A stretch of 64,000 nt of DNA from Pirellulaceae bacterium (lineage in GTDB: Bacteria; Planctomycetota; Planctomycetia; Pirellulales; Pirellulaceae). The notes beneath the pieces were generated by a model. The model made no database searches, was not told the origin of the DNA, and saw only the letters and a program-made list of their open reading frames with translations. Of this stretch, positions 48,864 to 57,795 are shown piece by piece (the first letter of the stretch is position 1; each line of letters starts with the position of its first letter). The stretch spans positions 1 to 64,000 of the forward strand of contig JADYZV010000048.1 of assembly GCA_020852965.1 (NCBI GenBank), read 5' to 3'. A program made the position numbers and the translations under genes.

Positions 48864-50278
48864 GCGATGATCTCGCGAACTACCTTTCCATGCACGTCGG
48901 TCAAGCGAAAGTTGCGCCCAGCGTGTTCAAAGGTCAAGCGTTTATGGTCCAAGCCGAGTTGGTTCAATAGGGTAGCGTGTAGGTCGTGCATATGTACGCG
49001 CCCTTCAACGCCACGAAAACCGAATTCGTCACTTGCCCCGTAGGTCATGCCAGGTTGGAACCCACCGCCGACCAACCAAACCGTAAAACCGCCCGGATTG
49101 TGATCGCGTCCCGTGCCGTTCTCCTGCGAGTAGGGCGTGCGTCCAAACTCGCTCCCCCACCACACGATGGTATCTTCCAACAGACCGCGTTGCTTGAGGT
49201 CGGTCAGCAAGCCAGCAATCGGCTTGTCCACTGCCAAAGCGTGATTCGCATGCTTGGGCAAGTTTGAGTGTTGATCCCAGGCGGGATTGGCCGAGTTGTC
49301 GCCGTAGTTGACTTGGATGAAGCGCACGCCCGACTCGCACATACGACGCGCCATCAAGCAGCGCTGGCCATAGTCGCGCGTCGCCGGATCGTCGATCCCA
49401 TACAGCGAGCGAGTGTGCGACGATTCTTGTTCCAAATCGAGCACATCGGGGGCGACCTGTTGCATTCGCCAAGCCAGCTCCTGAGCATTCAATGCCGCCT
49501 CGAGCTCGCTGTCACCCACTCTGCGCCGCGACAACTGCGCTCGGTTCAATCGTTGTAGCAAAGCGAATTGCTCCCGCTGGCTCGTCATGGTCACCCCAGC
49601 ACGCGTCAAGCTGTCGAATTCAAGCGCCGAGCCATCGGGCGTGCCGAGCTTGGTCCCTTGGAACTGTGCCGGCAAAAAAGCACTGCCGTAATTGCGCGGC
49701 CCCCCATTGCCGATCGACGGTGCGATGGCTACGAAGCCGGGCAGATTCTGGTTCTCGCTCCCCAAGCCATAGAGCACCCACGATCCGACCGATGGGCGAA
49801 TAAAATTGGTTGACCCACAATGCAAAAACAGCGTTGCAGGACCGTGAGCGACGCCTTCGGTGTGCATGGCGTGTAGCAGACACATGTCATCGATGTGTGC
49901 GGCGGTATGCGGAAATAACTGCGATACGTGCCGACCCGTTTGGCCGTATTGTCGGAACTTCCAGGGAGAACCCATCAAATGCTGTTCGGTCCGCTTGCCC
50001 GTTTTGGCCAGTTGCCGAGCGTCGTCGAAGGTCAGCACCTGTCCATGGCGTTGATTCAACAATGGCTTGTAGTCGAACGAGTCGACTTGGCTGACGCCTC
50101 CCTGCATGAACAAAAAAATCACTCGCTTGGCAGCCGCTCGGTGATGCAATCCCTGTGTCAGCGAATGCGTTCCCGCTCTGGCTTGGTCGCCAGCCAATAG
50201 AGCGGTTGCGGCCAACGAGCCGAAACCGCAGGCGGCCCGTTGCAATGCCTGGCGGCGACTAATGAATGGATTGAGCAT
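48860..50278 (-). CDS. DUF1501 protein (sulfatase-like, Tat-type signal)
   Basis: 472 residues from the ATG at 50276-50278. N-terminal FISRRQALQRAACGFGSLAA is a twin-arginine-type signal. The body belongs to DUF1501, related to the alkaline phosphatase/sulfatase superfamily: KRVIFLFMQGGVSQVDSFDYKP, HGPATLFLHCGS, ARRMCESGVRFIQVNYGDN, WWGSEFGRTPYSQENGTGRDHNP. Its stop codon lies in the heptamer array. The PSD1 gene is 13 bases upstream; this pair is one of the most frequent operons in planctomycetes and is thought to act on the cell surface in polysaccharide or redox metabolism, though it is not established. Confidence 0.93.
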   Translation of the reverse strand: MLNPFISRRQALQRAACGFGSLAATALLAGDQARAGTHSLTQGLHHRAAAKRVIFLFMQGGVSQVDSFDYKPLLNQRHGQVLTFDDARQLAKTGKRTEQHLMGSPWKFRQYGQTGRHVSQLFPHTAAHIDDMCLLHAMHTEGVAHGPATLFLHCGSTNFIRPSVGSWVLYGLGSENQNLPGFVAIAPSIGNGGPRNYGSAFLPAQFQGTKLGTPDGSALEFDSLTRAGVTMTSQREQFALLQRLNRAQLSRRRVGDSELEAALNAQELAWRMQQVAPDVLDLEQESSHTRSLYGIDDPATRDYGQRCLMARRMCESGVRFIQVNYGDNSANPAWDQHSNLPKHANHALAVDKPIAGLLTDLKQRGLLEDTIVWWGSEFGRTPYSQENGTGRDHNPGGFTVWLVGGGFQPGMTYGASDEFGFRGVEGRVHMHDLHATLLNQLGLDHKRLTFEHAGRNFRLTDVHGKVVREIIA

Positions 50279-50290
50279 GGTCACGCCTCT

Positions 50291-52645
50291 CTAGTCGAGG
50301 TAACGAAAATCGAGCGAGGCAAAAAGCGAATGAACCAAAGCTTCCAATGCGTCGAGCGGTTGCTTGTCCGTTGCTGGCAACGGCTCTTGTGCCGTAGTCA
50401 CGCCGGTTGCCGTGCCAACCAATTCTACTCCCGGATGCCCGCCCGGTTGTCCACTTAACTCCAAGAATTCGATACAAGCCGCCAACTCGTCGACAGTCGG
50501 CTGACGCGCCAAGCACCGCTCGTACAAGTCGGCTACCAACGTATGGAAATCGTTCGATCGCGATTCCTTGCGTACGCGCGCTGCCGTCGCTCGCGCACGG
50601 GCTACCACCCACGAGTTGTTGAGCAGCACTAGCCCCTGCGTTGCCACCGTGCTGCGCGGGCGCTGACCAATCGACGTGCTCGGATCGGCGAAGTCGAAGG
50701 CCTCGAATAACTCTGGCAGCGAGTTGCGGAAAACGGGATGGTATAAACTGCGCCGTGTCGAGCGATGCACGTAGTTGTAGTCGGCCTTCGTCCCCTCCGC
50801 TATCAAGCTCCCGCCAACCTCGCAATCAAGCTCGCCGCTGATCTGCAACATGGCATCCCGCAGCGCCTCTACGGTTAAGCGGCGTGACACACCGCGCCAA
50901 GCCAGTTGATTCGTCGGATCGACGCTCGCCTGGCGCGCATCAGATTCGACCAACCGGCTGCGGCAATAAACGTCCGACATCACGATCGTGCGCACCAAGT
51001 GTTTGGTTGACCAATGGTGTTGCGTCAGTTCCCGAGCCAACCAGTCGAGCAGCTCGGGATGCGACGGTGCCACACCAGTCGTCCCCAGATTGTTGACGCT
51101 CGGGGCAATCCCGCGCGTCATCAGCCAACTCCAGATTCGATTGGCATAGACGCGAGCCGTCAGCGGATTGCTCTGCGCGCTCAACCACTGCGCCAATTCA
51201 ATGCGACCGCTCGAACCAGCGGGAATGCTCGGCGCGTCGTCGCGCCCCAGTGCCGTCAAGAAGCCGCGTGGGACGATAGCACCCAGATTGTGAGCTTCCC
51301 CACGTATGTGGATTGGGATATCGACCGGATCATTTTTCTCCACCAGCGTCATCACCATTGCCGAAGCATCCTGTTCGGTCGGTGACGCATTCGCAGGTAA
51401 TTGCGAGGCTTCTGAGCTGGGCAATTCCTCTGGACCGGGCAAAGGTAGCTCGATCCACTTCGACACGTTATCGTGCTTGAGCGATACTGCCGAGCGCAGT
51501 ATGCCAGCCAGCGCATAGTAGTCGCGCGTCGGAATCGGATCGAATTTGTGGTCGTGGCATCGAGCGCAGCCGATCGTCTGCCCCAAAAAAGCGCGCCCGA
51601 TGACTTCCAACTGCTCGTCGATCGTATCCATATCGAGCTGTGTTTTGTCTTGCTTTTCCAGGTTTGTATTGCCCAGTACCAACAAGCCAGTAGCAATCCA
51701 CTGCCGACGTTTCTGCTGCCAATCTTCGGCAGGCAATAGATCGCCGGCAATTTGCTCGCGAATCATTTGATCGAAAGGACGATCGTTGGCGTAGGCATCG
51801 ACGAGATAGTCGCGATATCGCCATGCCTGTGGCAGCACAAAACCACGTAGGGTAATGGAATCGGCGTAGCGGACCACATCCATCCACTTGCGCGCGAAAT
51901 TCTCGGCATACTGAGTGTTTCCCAGAAGTTGATCGACCAACCGCGCGAACCCCAGCTCTCCTTGGCTGAGCAACCGCACGGCTTCGGACCTTTGATCGAG
52001 CGTTGGTGGTAAACCTAGCAGATCATAATATAGCCGCCGCACCAGTGCTTCATAGGTCGCGCGCGGAGCGGGTTCCACGCCAGCTTGCACCAGCCGTTGA
52101 TTGATAAAAGCGTCGATGGGAGTGCCCCCTTGCAATTCGCTCATGGCCGGGATGCTCACCGACTGCACATCGCGGTAGGCCCAATGCGTTTGCGCGTCTT
52201 CAACTGCCAAACCAGCAATGGTCGCAGGCTGCGCCGATTGGCTGTCGCGTGGATCGTAGGCACCCGAACCAATCCACAATTTAATATCGCGAATCGCTTC
52301 GTCGGGAAGCTTGCCCGCTGGTGGCATTTGCAGATTGGGATCATCGTAGTCGATCGCCCGCGCCACGCGGCTAGCCTCCACATCGCCTGGGACGATCGCA
52401 TTGGAAGAATCCCCGCCAGCTTGCCAACCCTGACGTGAATCGAGCAGCAGGCCTCCGCTGGCTTCGGTATCGACCGCGTGGCATTCCAAGCAATGCGCAA
52501 CGAACACAGGTCGAATTCGCGACTCGAAGAAGTCAGCTTGCTGCTCGCGTGACTGCGTCTGCTCCGCGCGTACGATGTTCGACGAGCTTGCTATGGCCAG
52601 CAGCAGCGGTAGGAGACAAAGTAGTCGAAGGTCTAAACGCGTCAT
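50291..52645 (-). CDS. Planctomycete cytochrome c (PSD1, DUF1549/DUF1553) protein
   Basis: 784 residues. Signal peptide, then a cytochrome-like PSCyt1 domain with the haem-binding CLECH near residue 54 and the distal Met in DPNLQMPPAGKLP (about 110). A DUF1549 domain follows (about 165-370; PIDAFINQRLVQAGVEPAPR, FARKWMDVVRYADS, GCARCHDHKFDPIP with a second CxxCH), and a DUF1553 domain (about 475-740; RIELAQWLSAQSNPLTARV, NRIWSWLMTRG, GLVLLNN). First gene of the operon with the DUF1501 gene. Confidence 0.94.
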   Translation of the reverse strand: MTRLDLRLLCLLPLLLAIASSSNIVRAEQTQSREQQADFFESRIRPVFVAHCLECHAVDTEASGGLLLDSRQGWQAGGDSSNAIVPGDVEASRVARAIDYDDPNLQMPPAGKLPDEAIRDIKLWIGSGAYDPRDSQSAQPATIAGLAVEDAQTHWAYRDVQSVSIPAMSELQGGTPIDAFINQRLVQAGVEPAPRATYEALVRRLYYDLLGLPPTLDQRSEAVRLLSQGELGFARLVDQLLGNTQYAENFARKWMDVVRYADSITLRGFVLPQAWRYRDYLVDAYANDRPFDQMIREQIAGDLLPAEDWQQKRRQWIATGLLVLGNTNLEKQDKTQLDMDTIDEQLEVIGRAFLGQTIGCARCHDHKFDPIPTRDYYALAGILRSAVSLKHDNVSKWIELPLPGPEELPSSEASQLPANASPTEQDASAMVMTLVEKNDPVDIPIHIRGEAHNLGAIVPRGFLTALGRDDAPSIPAGSSGRIELAQWLSAQSNPLTARVYANRIWSWLMTRGIAPSVNNLGTTGVAPSHPELLDWLARELTQHHWSTKHLVRTIVMSDVYCRSRLVESDARQASVDPTNQLAWRGVSRRLTVEALRDAMLQISGELDCEVGGSLIAEGTKADYNYVHRSTRRSLYHPVFRNSLPELFEAFDFADPSTSIGQRPRSTVATQGLVLLNNSWVVARARATAARVRKESRSNDFHTLVADLYERCLARQPTVDELAACIEFLELSGQPGGHPGVELVGTATGVTTAQEPLPATDKQPLDALEALVHSLFASLDFRYLD

Positions 52646-52663
52646 CTGCTAGAATGCTCGCTA

Positions 52664-52689
52664 AAGTAGCACGCGGGTCCCCCACCGAG
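52664..52689. repeat. Family C repeat, short copy
   Basis: AAAGTAGCACGCGGGTCCCCC + ACCGAGC, a copy with an imperfect stem. It fills the 44-base gap between the mutarotase stop and the PSD1 start. Confidence 0.5.
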
Positions 52690-53568
52690 CTACACGATTG
52701 AGTAAGTGCAGCCAATGCTGGCGGACGTATGGGCTGGGATGCGCATGCGATCTAAGCCAACGTTGGCTGTCTCGACACAACACATCCGCAAATACTCGTC
52801 GTCGCCAAAGTCGCTCATGCGCTGCGATTTGGAGATCCAGGGATTCCATACTACCGTCGATTGGGAATTTCGGGGGAGCAATCGAATCTGTCGATGCTGG
52901 CCGGGATCATCAACGAGCATCTCGGGCACACTCCCACGGTAGATGCGATCGGTCTCTTGCGTAAAACGAATCGCTTGGCCACTGGCCGGCCGAGTCACCC
53001 CGGTAAGTTTGTCCAAATGCGATTGCTGCTCCAATCCGCTCACGCTGGCCGCATGGACGTCGGCGAGCGACAAGTAGGTGTGCAAAGCCACTTCACACTC
53101 GCGCGACTCGTCGGCTAAATTCTCAATGGCCAAGTTCAATTCGAGCGCTGCACCCCACACAATGGTGTAGGTCAAACGCCAGTGCTCGGCAGCTAACCCG
53201 AGCTCTAACCCCATCTCGACGCGTACGACACCGTTCGCTTCGATGGAAGTGGCTTGCAATTGCCAGCTCCGAGTGCGGACCAAGCCGTGCGCTGCTGCGG
53301 TAGTATCGCTGGGGTGGGGACCAAACCAGGGAAAACATATCGGCACGCCGCCGCGAATCGGTTTGTCTTCGCGCATCTCGCTGCGTTCACTCAAAAACAA
53401 CAGCGGCGCAGCCCCTGTCGGTTGGAACTGAGTCACATGGGCACCATGCAGATAGAACTGCCCGCGACAAAGTGCCGTCGAGACATTCCCTTGGATCAGC
53501 CCGCTCGCGTGTTCGACAAACTGCAATTGATTATCGATCGCGAACTGTGCATTGATTCCGTCCAACAT
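52690..53568 (-). CDS. D-hexose-6-phosphate mutarotase (YeaD-like)
   Basis: 292 residues of the aldose 1-epimerase superfamily, glucose-6-phosphate 1-epimerase subgroup. Motifs: YLHGAHVTQFQPTGAAPLLF near the N-terminus, PIRGGVPICFPWFGPHP, AAHGLVRTRSWQL with the catalytic His-Gly, EVALHTYLSLADV, and VVWNPWISKSQRMSDFGDDE with YLRMCCVETANV at the C-terminus carrying the catalytic Glu. It balances alpha and beta anomers of hexose phosphates. Transcribed in the same direction as the PSD1 gene, 44 bases upstream, but functionally separate. Confidence 0.92.
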   Translation of the reverse strand: MLDGINAQFAIDNQLQFVEHASGLIQGNVSTALCRGQFYLHGAHVTQFQPTGAAPLLFLSERSEMREDKPIRGGVPICFPWFGPHPSDTTAAAHGLVRTRSWQLQATSIEANGVVRVEMGLELGLAAEHWRLTYTIVWGAALELNLAIENLADESRECEVALHTYLSLADVHAASVSGLEQQSHLDKLTGVTRPASGQAIRFTQETDRIYRGSVPEMLVDDPGQHRQIRLLPRNSQSTVVWNPWISKSQRMSDFGDDEYLRMCCVETANVGLDRMRIPAHTSASIGCTYSIV

Positions 53569-54032
53569 GGTAGACTTTTCCCTTGCGGTCTGTCAAAGCT
53601 AAGTAGTAACCGTTCATGAACTTGGAGGGTTGAGAATTGTACCAACCACGAAACACACGAATAACACGAAAAAAATCTCTACTGGTGTTCTTGGCGATGC
53701 AGCAACCCGGCATTGAGCAATACTGAAATACTTTGAAAAGATAATAATTGTAAAATCATGGTAGCGATATTCGAGTCTTACAAAGAGCAATACGAACGAA
53801 TCAATCACCAAAACTTTCTGAGAATGAAATCCCGGAGTGCACTATACAATCAACGAAGAGCAGAGCCAGCTTTTCGTGTTCTTCGTGTTCAACAAACGAA
53901 CCAACTCGTGAAGGGTTACATTAAGTTTTAGGATTGGCAAAAAAGTGGCGTAAGCTTCCAGCTTACGATTTACGAATGATTCCGAGACGGCAAGCTGGAA
54001 GCATACCCGACCTACTTATCTGTCACAGATCC
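53569..54032. other. Intergenic space downstream of metF
   Basis: A+T-richer than its surroundings (for example 53690-53780). No gene or repeat of the listed families is seen except a terminator for metF at 53937-53967 and a partial echo of its arm (GGCAAGCTGGAAGCA) at about 53989-54003. Confidence 0.5.
53937..53967 (-). terminator. Probable terminator of metF
   Basis: On the minus strand CGTAAGC-TGGAA-GCTTACG (53967-53949) followed by CCACTTTTTT. It lies about 66 bases past the metF stop. Confidence 0.65.
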
Positions 54033-54905
54033 TTATCGATTTAGTCCTGTTAGGTTGGATAAGATCTGATTCGTGGCTGTCGATTTGTTGAGCACGTAGA
54101 AATGGATACCTGGCACACCTGCGTCGATTAGACCTTGGGCCTGCGCGTGGGCATGCTCGACTCCGACGGCAAACTGCCAATCGGCATCATCCTTCTGTTC
54201 GAGCTTAGCGACAAATTTGGCGGGCAGCTTGGCTTTGCACAGCGTGGTGATGCGCTGCACTTGATTCAGGCTCAGCACGGGCAATAGTCCCGGTACGATC
54301 GGGACGCGGATTCCCGCCGCAGCGCACTCGTCACGGAAGCGAAAGAAATCGTCGTTGTCGTAAAACAACTGGGTGACGACTGCATCGGCACCCGCATCGA
54401 CCTTGCGCACCAAGTTGGCCATGTCGACTTTCGCATCGCTGGCCTCTTGATGCACTTCGGGGTAGCCGGCAACGAGAATGCCGAACTCTGGGAACTCGGC
54501 CCGTATCAGCTCAACCAATTCGTTGGCATAGCGCAGTCCACCATCGACGGCGGTGAACGAGGTTTCGCCCTTCGGCGGATCGCCACGTAGGGCCACGATG
54601 TAGTCTACACCACGCTGCTGGGCCAGTCTTAAATAGTCTCGCAATTGATATCGAGTCGATCCCACGCAGGTCAAGTGTGAGGCGACGGGGACATTCCATT
54701 GCGAACGAACTTGGGCGGTAATCGTCAACGTGCGATCGCGTGTCGAACCGCCCGCTCCATAGGTGCAAGTGAAGAAGTCGGGCTTGTGGATATTGAGTTC
54801 TTCGACCGACTTCATTAAATCGGCCATACCAGCGTCGGTCTTGGGAGGAAAGAGTTCGAAGGAGAGTACGCTACGCCCCGAGGAGAAGGCTTGCTTTAGG
54901 CTCAT
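54033..54905 (-). CDS. metF: Methylenetetrahydrofolate reductase
   Basis: 290 residues from the ATG at 54903-54905 (MSLKQAFSSGRSVLSF). Reduces methylene-THF to methyl-THF for methionine synthesis, using FAD. Family motifs: LSFELFPPKTDAG with the catalytic Glu, FFTCTYGAGGSTRD, VASHLTCVGSTR, YIVALRGDPPKG, VAGYPEVHQEA, QLFYDNDDFFRF and PIVPGLLPVLS. Length is that of the bacterial catalytic domain without a regulatory part. I looked for a SAM-type riboswitch upstream and saw none in the 100-base gap. Confidence 0.95.
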   Translation of the reverse strand: MSLKQAFSSGRSVLSFELFPPKTDAGMADLMKSVEELNIHKPDFFTCTYGAGGSTRDRTLTITAQVRSQWNVPVASHLTCVGSTRYQLRDYLRLAQQRGVDYIVALRGDPPKGETSFTAVDGGLRYANELVELIRAEFPEFGILVAGYPEVHQEASDAKVDMANLVRKVDAGADAVVTQLFYDNDDFFRFRDECAAAGIRVPIVPGLLPVLSLNQVQRITTLCKAKLPAKFVAKLEQKDDADWQFAVGVEHAHAQAQGLIDAGVPGIHFYVLNKSTATNQILSNLTGLNR

Positions 54906-55007
54906 GAAAATCAACTGAAACGAGAAATGCTGCTGGAAATACGCTCGTTGGCGTGGGTTTCTATCATAATCGAAGATGCCGGTTTTACCCAGCTAAAGGG
55001 ATGTTGC

Positions 55008-55679
55008 CTATTTCAGTACCAACTGCGCCCATAGGCTGGGATTCTCCGTGACCGGCAAGTCGGGTTGGAGGGCCAGGGATTGCCAGCCGAGTTCACGGTC
55101 CGAGACGGCAAAATAGAATCCGACCGTAGGGAAATCGTCCACGTCGAGCCCAGTTAGTGCGTTGAAATGCAAGGCGGCCACCAGCCGATAGCGCCCATCG
55201 CTGACACGCGCTCGAATCGCCAATTGATCGTCGGGGGGGGGAGGCGGATTCTCTCGGGCGCGATTGATCGGTGCCCAGCCCACGAACGGCAAGTCGGCTT
55301 TGGGCCCGCGCCCCATGGGTGCAAATCCGAAGCGATGACAGAATTTGGTCGCGCGGTGGATCTCGCGAGAATTGCGAGTATCAATCCAAACGTGCAATCC
55401 GTCGCAATCTTCCAAACGCGATTCGCGACACCAAGGAAGCTTTTGCTTGCCTTGAACATCGGCTTGAAAAAAGATCGCATCGCTGCCGACAGCCACGCGC
55501 ACCTGCGCGAACTTCGGTTGTCCGGCCAGTTCGGCACTCAAGCACGGCACGATCGCTTCATCGGGAAGCGCCTCGGGGCGCTCCGTGAAAGTCCGCTCCA
55601 GTCGATGGGCTTTCAGTCGCAGTCGGATCAATAGGCTCGGATCGATTGTCGGAGCTTCGTCGCTCAACTCAGTACTCAA
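55008..55679 (-). CDS. CBM9-like/DOMON-type beta-sandwich protein
   Basis: 223 residues without signal peptide. The start is TTG at 55677-55679. From about residue 45 it matches the carbohydrate-binding family 9-like fold: VRVAVGSDAIFFQADVQGK, CDGLHVWIDTRNSREIHRAT, FCHRFGFAP and a C-terminal AALHFNALTGLDVDDFPTVG, FYFAVSDRELG. In planctomycetes this domain usually occurs in proteins of unknown function. No catalytic domain is attached. The tadA gene lies upstream on the same strand with a family H repeat between. Confidence 0.75.
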   Translation of the reverse strand: MSTELSDEAPTIDPSLLIRLRLKAHRLERTFTERPEALPDEAIVPCLSAELAGQPKFAQVRVAVGSDAIFFQADVQGKQKLPWCRESRLEDCDGLHVWIDTRNSREIHRATKFCHRFGFAPMGRGPKADLPFVGWAPINRARENPPPPPDDQLAIRARVSDGRYRLVAALHFNALTGLDVDDFPTVGFYFAVSDRELGWQSLALQPDLPVTENPSLWAQLVLK

Positions 55680-55777
55680 CTATTTCTATCCCTGTTAGCG
55701 TTTCTAATGTGGCCCGACGCTCCGCCGTCGGAAGTTCTCCGCAGCAATCAACTATTTCTTTCCCTGCTTGCGTTTCT
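55677..55777. repeat. Family H repeat flanked by a 29-bp direct repeat
   Basis: 55677-55705 and 55749-55777 match in 26 of 29 bases (CAACTATTTCT-TCCCTG type). Between them is the family H unit (AATGTGGCCCGACGCTCC + GCCGTCGGA, about 55706-55733) and 15 further bases. The right copy is the 3' end of the tadA coding region with its stop codon, so the left copy is a duplicate of a gene end. Confidence 0.8.
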
Positions 55778-56273
55778 CTTGAAAGAAGTGACTCAGTATC
55801 CCGCCGCACTCTGGCGCCAACACCCCGCCCGTTATCTCCGCCCGGTGGTTCAAACGCGTGTCATCCAACAAACGAAACAGCGAATCGACGGCTCCTGCCT
55901 TGGGATCGCGAGCTCCGTAGACCACTCGTGCGATACGCGATTGAACCAACGCACCAGCGCACATCGGGCAGGGCTCGAGCGTCACGTACAGCGTGCACTC
56001 TTCCAACCGCCAGCTTTCCAGCGAGGCGGCCGCTTGCGTAATTGCAATCATCTCTGCATGGGCGGTTGGGTCCTGCAAGGCTTCGCGTTGATTCCAACCT
56101 GCACCGATGACACGCCGACCATGCGTGACTACCGCTCCAACGGGTACCTCGTCCTGCTCCAAGGCTTGCTCGGCCAGGGCCAGTGCTTGCCGCATGAACT
56201 TTGTATCCCAGTCGACGAGCGGGTCATCGCGAACAAAGCCTTCGTCCACGTCACCAAAGAATTCATCGCTCAA
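55752..56273 (-). CDS. tadA: tRNA adenosine(34) deaminase
   Basis: About 173 residues from a TTG at 56271-56273 that overlaps the TGA of the upstream gene and has GGAG eight bases before it; the frame is open up to 56345, and a GTG at 56249 is another option. Converts A34 to inosine in tRNA-Arg. The zinc cytidine-deaminase fold is complete: [11 protein letters not shown] with the His and catalytic Glu, and [16 protein letters not shown] with both Cys ligands. VPVGAVV and [11 protein letters not shown] are also as in TadA. The C-terminal helix ends [11 protein letters not shown]. Confidence 0.93.
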   Translation of the reverse strand: MSDEFFGDVDEGFVRDDPLVDWDTKFMRQALALAEQALEQDEVPVGAVVTHGRRVIGAGWNQREALQDPTAHAEMIAITQAAASLESWRLEECTLYVTLEPCPMCAGALVQSRIARVVYGARDPKAGAVDSLFRLLDDTRLNHRAEITGGVLAPECGGILSHFFQEKRKQGKK

Positions 56274-57004
56274 GGCGTTTGCTCCGCTGCCGTCAACTTG
56301 CGGTAGCGTAGATCGCGCAGTGCAACTTTGGAGCTGAATGCGCACAGCCCCAACGGCCGGCTGACGTAGACTTCGATACGCGTAGAAAATTTGTGCCCTT
56401 CGCGCTCCTGCTGAATAACTTCTTTGTCGTCGATCCAGCCGGTGATGTTTTTCGAGTCAACGCGCAAGCGGAATTTGTACCAGCGTTTGTTCTCGAAGGT
56501 GTAATACAGCGAGGTGGCATTCTCGGCTGCGTCGTAGCCATCGACGCTCGACAAACCGACTACCCCTCCGCCCCAGCCGCCGCCGATAAACGAGCAGAAT
56601 TCGTCGGCGACAGGAAAGGTCAGCCCGCACAAGAAGTCATTCCCTTCGATGCGCTGCGCGCTGAATTCGAGCTCGTAATTCTCTTTGGGAAAAGCCAATT
56701 TGTAGTTGATGCCGGTCAGCGGATGGCCCTTTTCGAGCACTAGCAACTCCCCATCGCGCCGCACCTCTCCTTGGCTACCGAAATCGCTAACCTCCCAGCC
56801 CTCGATTCCTTCGTCCGGAAATAGGGCTTTCCATTTGCCTGGCTTGTCGGCTTCGCCCGCCTCAGCCGCGTCGCTGGCTTGGCCACTTTCGGAGCTAGCT
56901 TTTGCGGTATCGGCTTGTTTGCCTTTTTCGGCGGTTTCTTGCGCCCACCCGTTGGTAGGTAGTGCCGCTAGCAACAGCCAAATCCAAATTATGGCGATTC
57001 GCAC
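56270..57004 (-). CDS. DUF1080 (3-keto-disaccharide hydrolase-like) exported protein
   Basis: 244 residues from a GTG at 57002-57004. Signal peptide [19 protein letters not shown], then an acidic Ala/Glu/Lys linker (about 22-55), then the DUF1080 jelly-roll: [57 protein letters not shown] and [20 protein letters not shown] near the end. Some family members hydrolyse 3-keto-glycosides, others have no tested activity. It is first in a probable operon with tadA (four-base overlap). Confidence 0.88.
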   Translation of the reverse strand: MRIAIIWIWLLLAALPTNGWAQETAEKGKQADTAKASSESGQASDAAEAGEADKPGKWKALFPDEGIEGWEVSDFGSQGEVRRDGELLVLEKGHPLTGINYKLAFPKENYELEFSAQRIEGNDFLCGLTFPVADEFCSFIGGGWGGGVVGLSSVDGYDAAENATSLYYTFENKRWYKFRLRVDSKNITGWIDDKEVIQQEREGHKFSTRIEVYVSRPLGLCAFSSKVALRDLRYRKLTAAEQTP

Positions 57005-57249
57005 GCGCTCAATCCTTAGAATGTAGTAATTAGGTAAACAGTACGGGTTGGTTTAGACGAAACAACCGATAACATTATATGCAGCACCGACGATGCAGCA
57101 CCAATTTATCAGGCAATGGGCTCGAGTGGAGTGAATTCCCAGGAAATTCATGGGAGTTTCATTGTTTTTTGCAGATTCTGAGCCACCTTTTGATTAGCAT
57201 CCAGGTGTTTCGCTGAACCGGCGAATCCCGAAAACCAAGGATTTAAAGT

Positions 57250-57735
57250 TTGACCGCTTCACCAAATCCCACCAATGCCATTGCCAGCACGGCGCTGCGC
57301 AGCGATTGGCAGAAACCTTCGACGAGTCGAGTACTGCGCAAAGTGGCACGCATCGCATCCTTCTGTTTGGCAATTTACTGGCTGGCCATTTTTGCTGGGA
57401 CCCACTTGCCGGGAAGTTCTATTCCGGCGGTTGCCGTTTCCGACAAAATCCTGCATGTGTTGGCGTATACGGGACTCTCGTTTCTGCTGGCTTGGGCCCT
57501 TCCATCGATGGGCAAGAGCCTGACCCATGTGACTTGGGCTGCCGGAATTGCAGTGGCTTACAGTTGCCTTGACGAACTGACTCAAATGCTTGTGCCGTCG
57601 CGAAGCTGCGACATTTACGATATCGCCGCCGACTGTGTAGGCATCGCCGTCGGGCTGACCAGCTATTTGATCTTGCGGCAATTGCTGCTGCAAGTCGCGT
57701 GGGGACGCAGGCTGCTGCACGACCTGTCGCGATAA
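57250..57735 (+). CDS. VanZ-like membrane protein
   Basis: 161 residues, four membrane helices. The start is TTG at 57250 with AAGGA eight bases upstream; no in-frame ATG precedes the first helix. VanZ-family signature residues are present: HLPGSSIPAV, DKILHVLAYTGLSFLLAW, SCLDELTQMLVPSRSCDIYD and the end AADCVGIAVG. The family is linked to glycopeptide resistance in one case (VanZ) but in most bacteria its role is unknown. Convergent with holB. Confidence 0.88.
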   Translation: MTASPNPTNAIASTALRSDWQKPSTSRVLRKVARIASFCLAIYWLAIFAGTHLPGSSIPAVAVSDKILHVLAYTGLSFLLAWALPSMGKSLTHVTWAAGIAVAYSCLDELTQMLVPSRSCDIYDIAADCVGIAVGLTSYLILRQLLLQVAWGRRLLHDLSR

Positions 57736-57795
57736 TCGCATGGATCGGCGAAAAACAAGCGGCATCGAATGTCGCCAGTTATCTTTCCGACGATT

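Noticed and set aside
48601..48970. Plus-strand frames with GSWFLVLGAWCLVL repeats
   Set aside because: Products of the heptamer array between the Lpt-like gene and the DUF1501 gene, overlapping real coding ends.
54906..55007. SAM or other methionine-related riboswitch upstream of metF
   Set aside because: The gap is about 100 bases and no conserved riboswitch core or leader terminator could be recognised.
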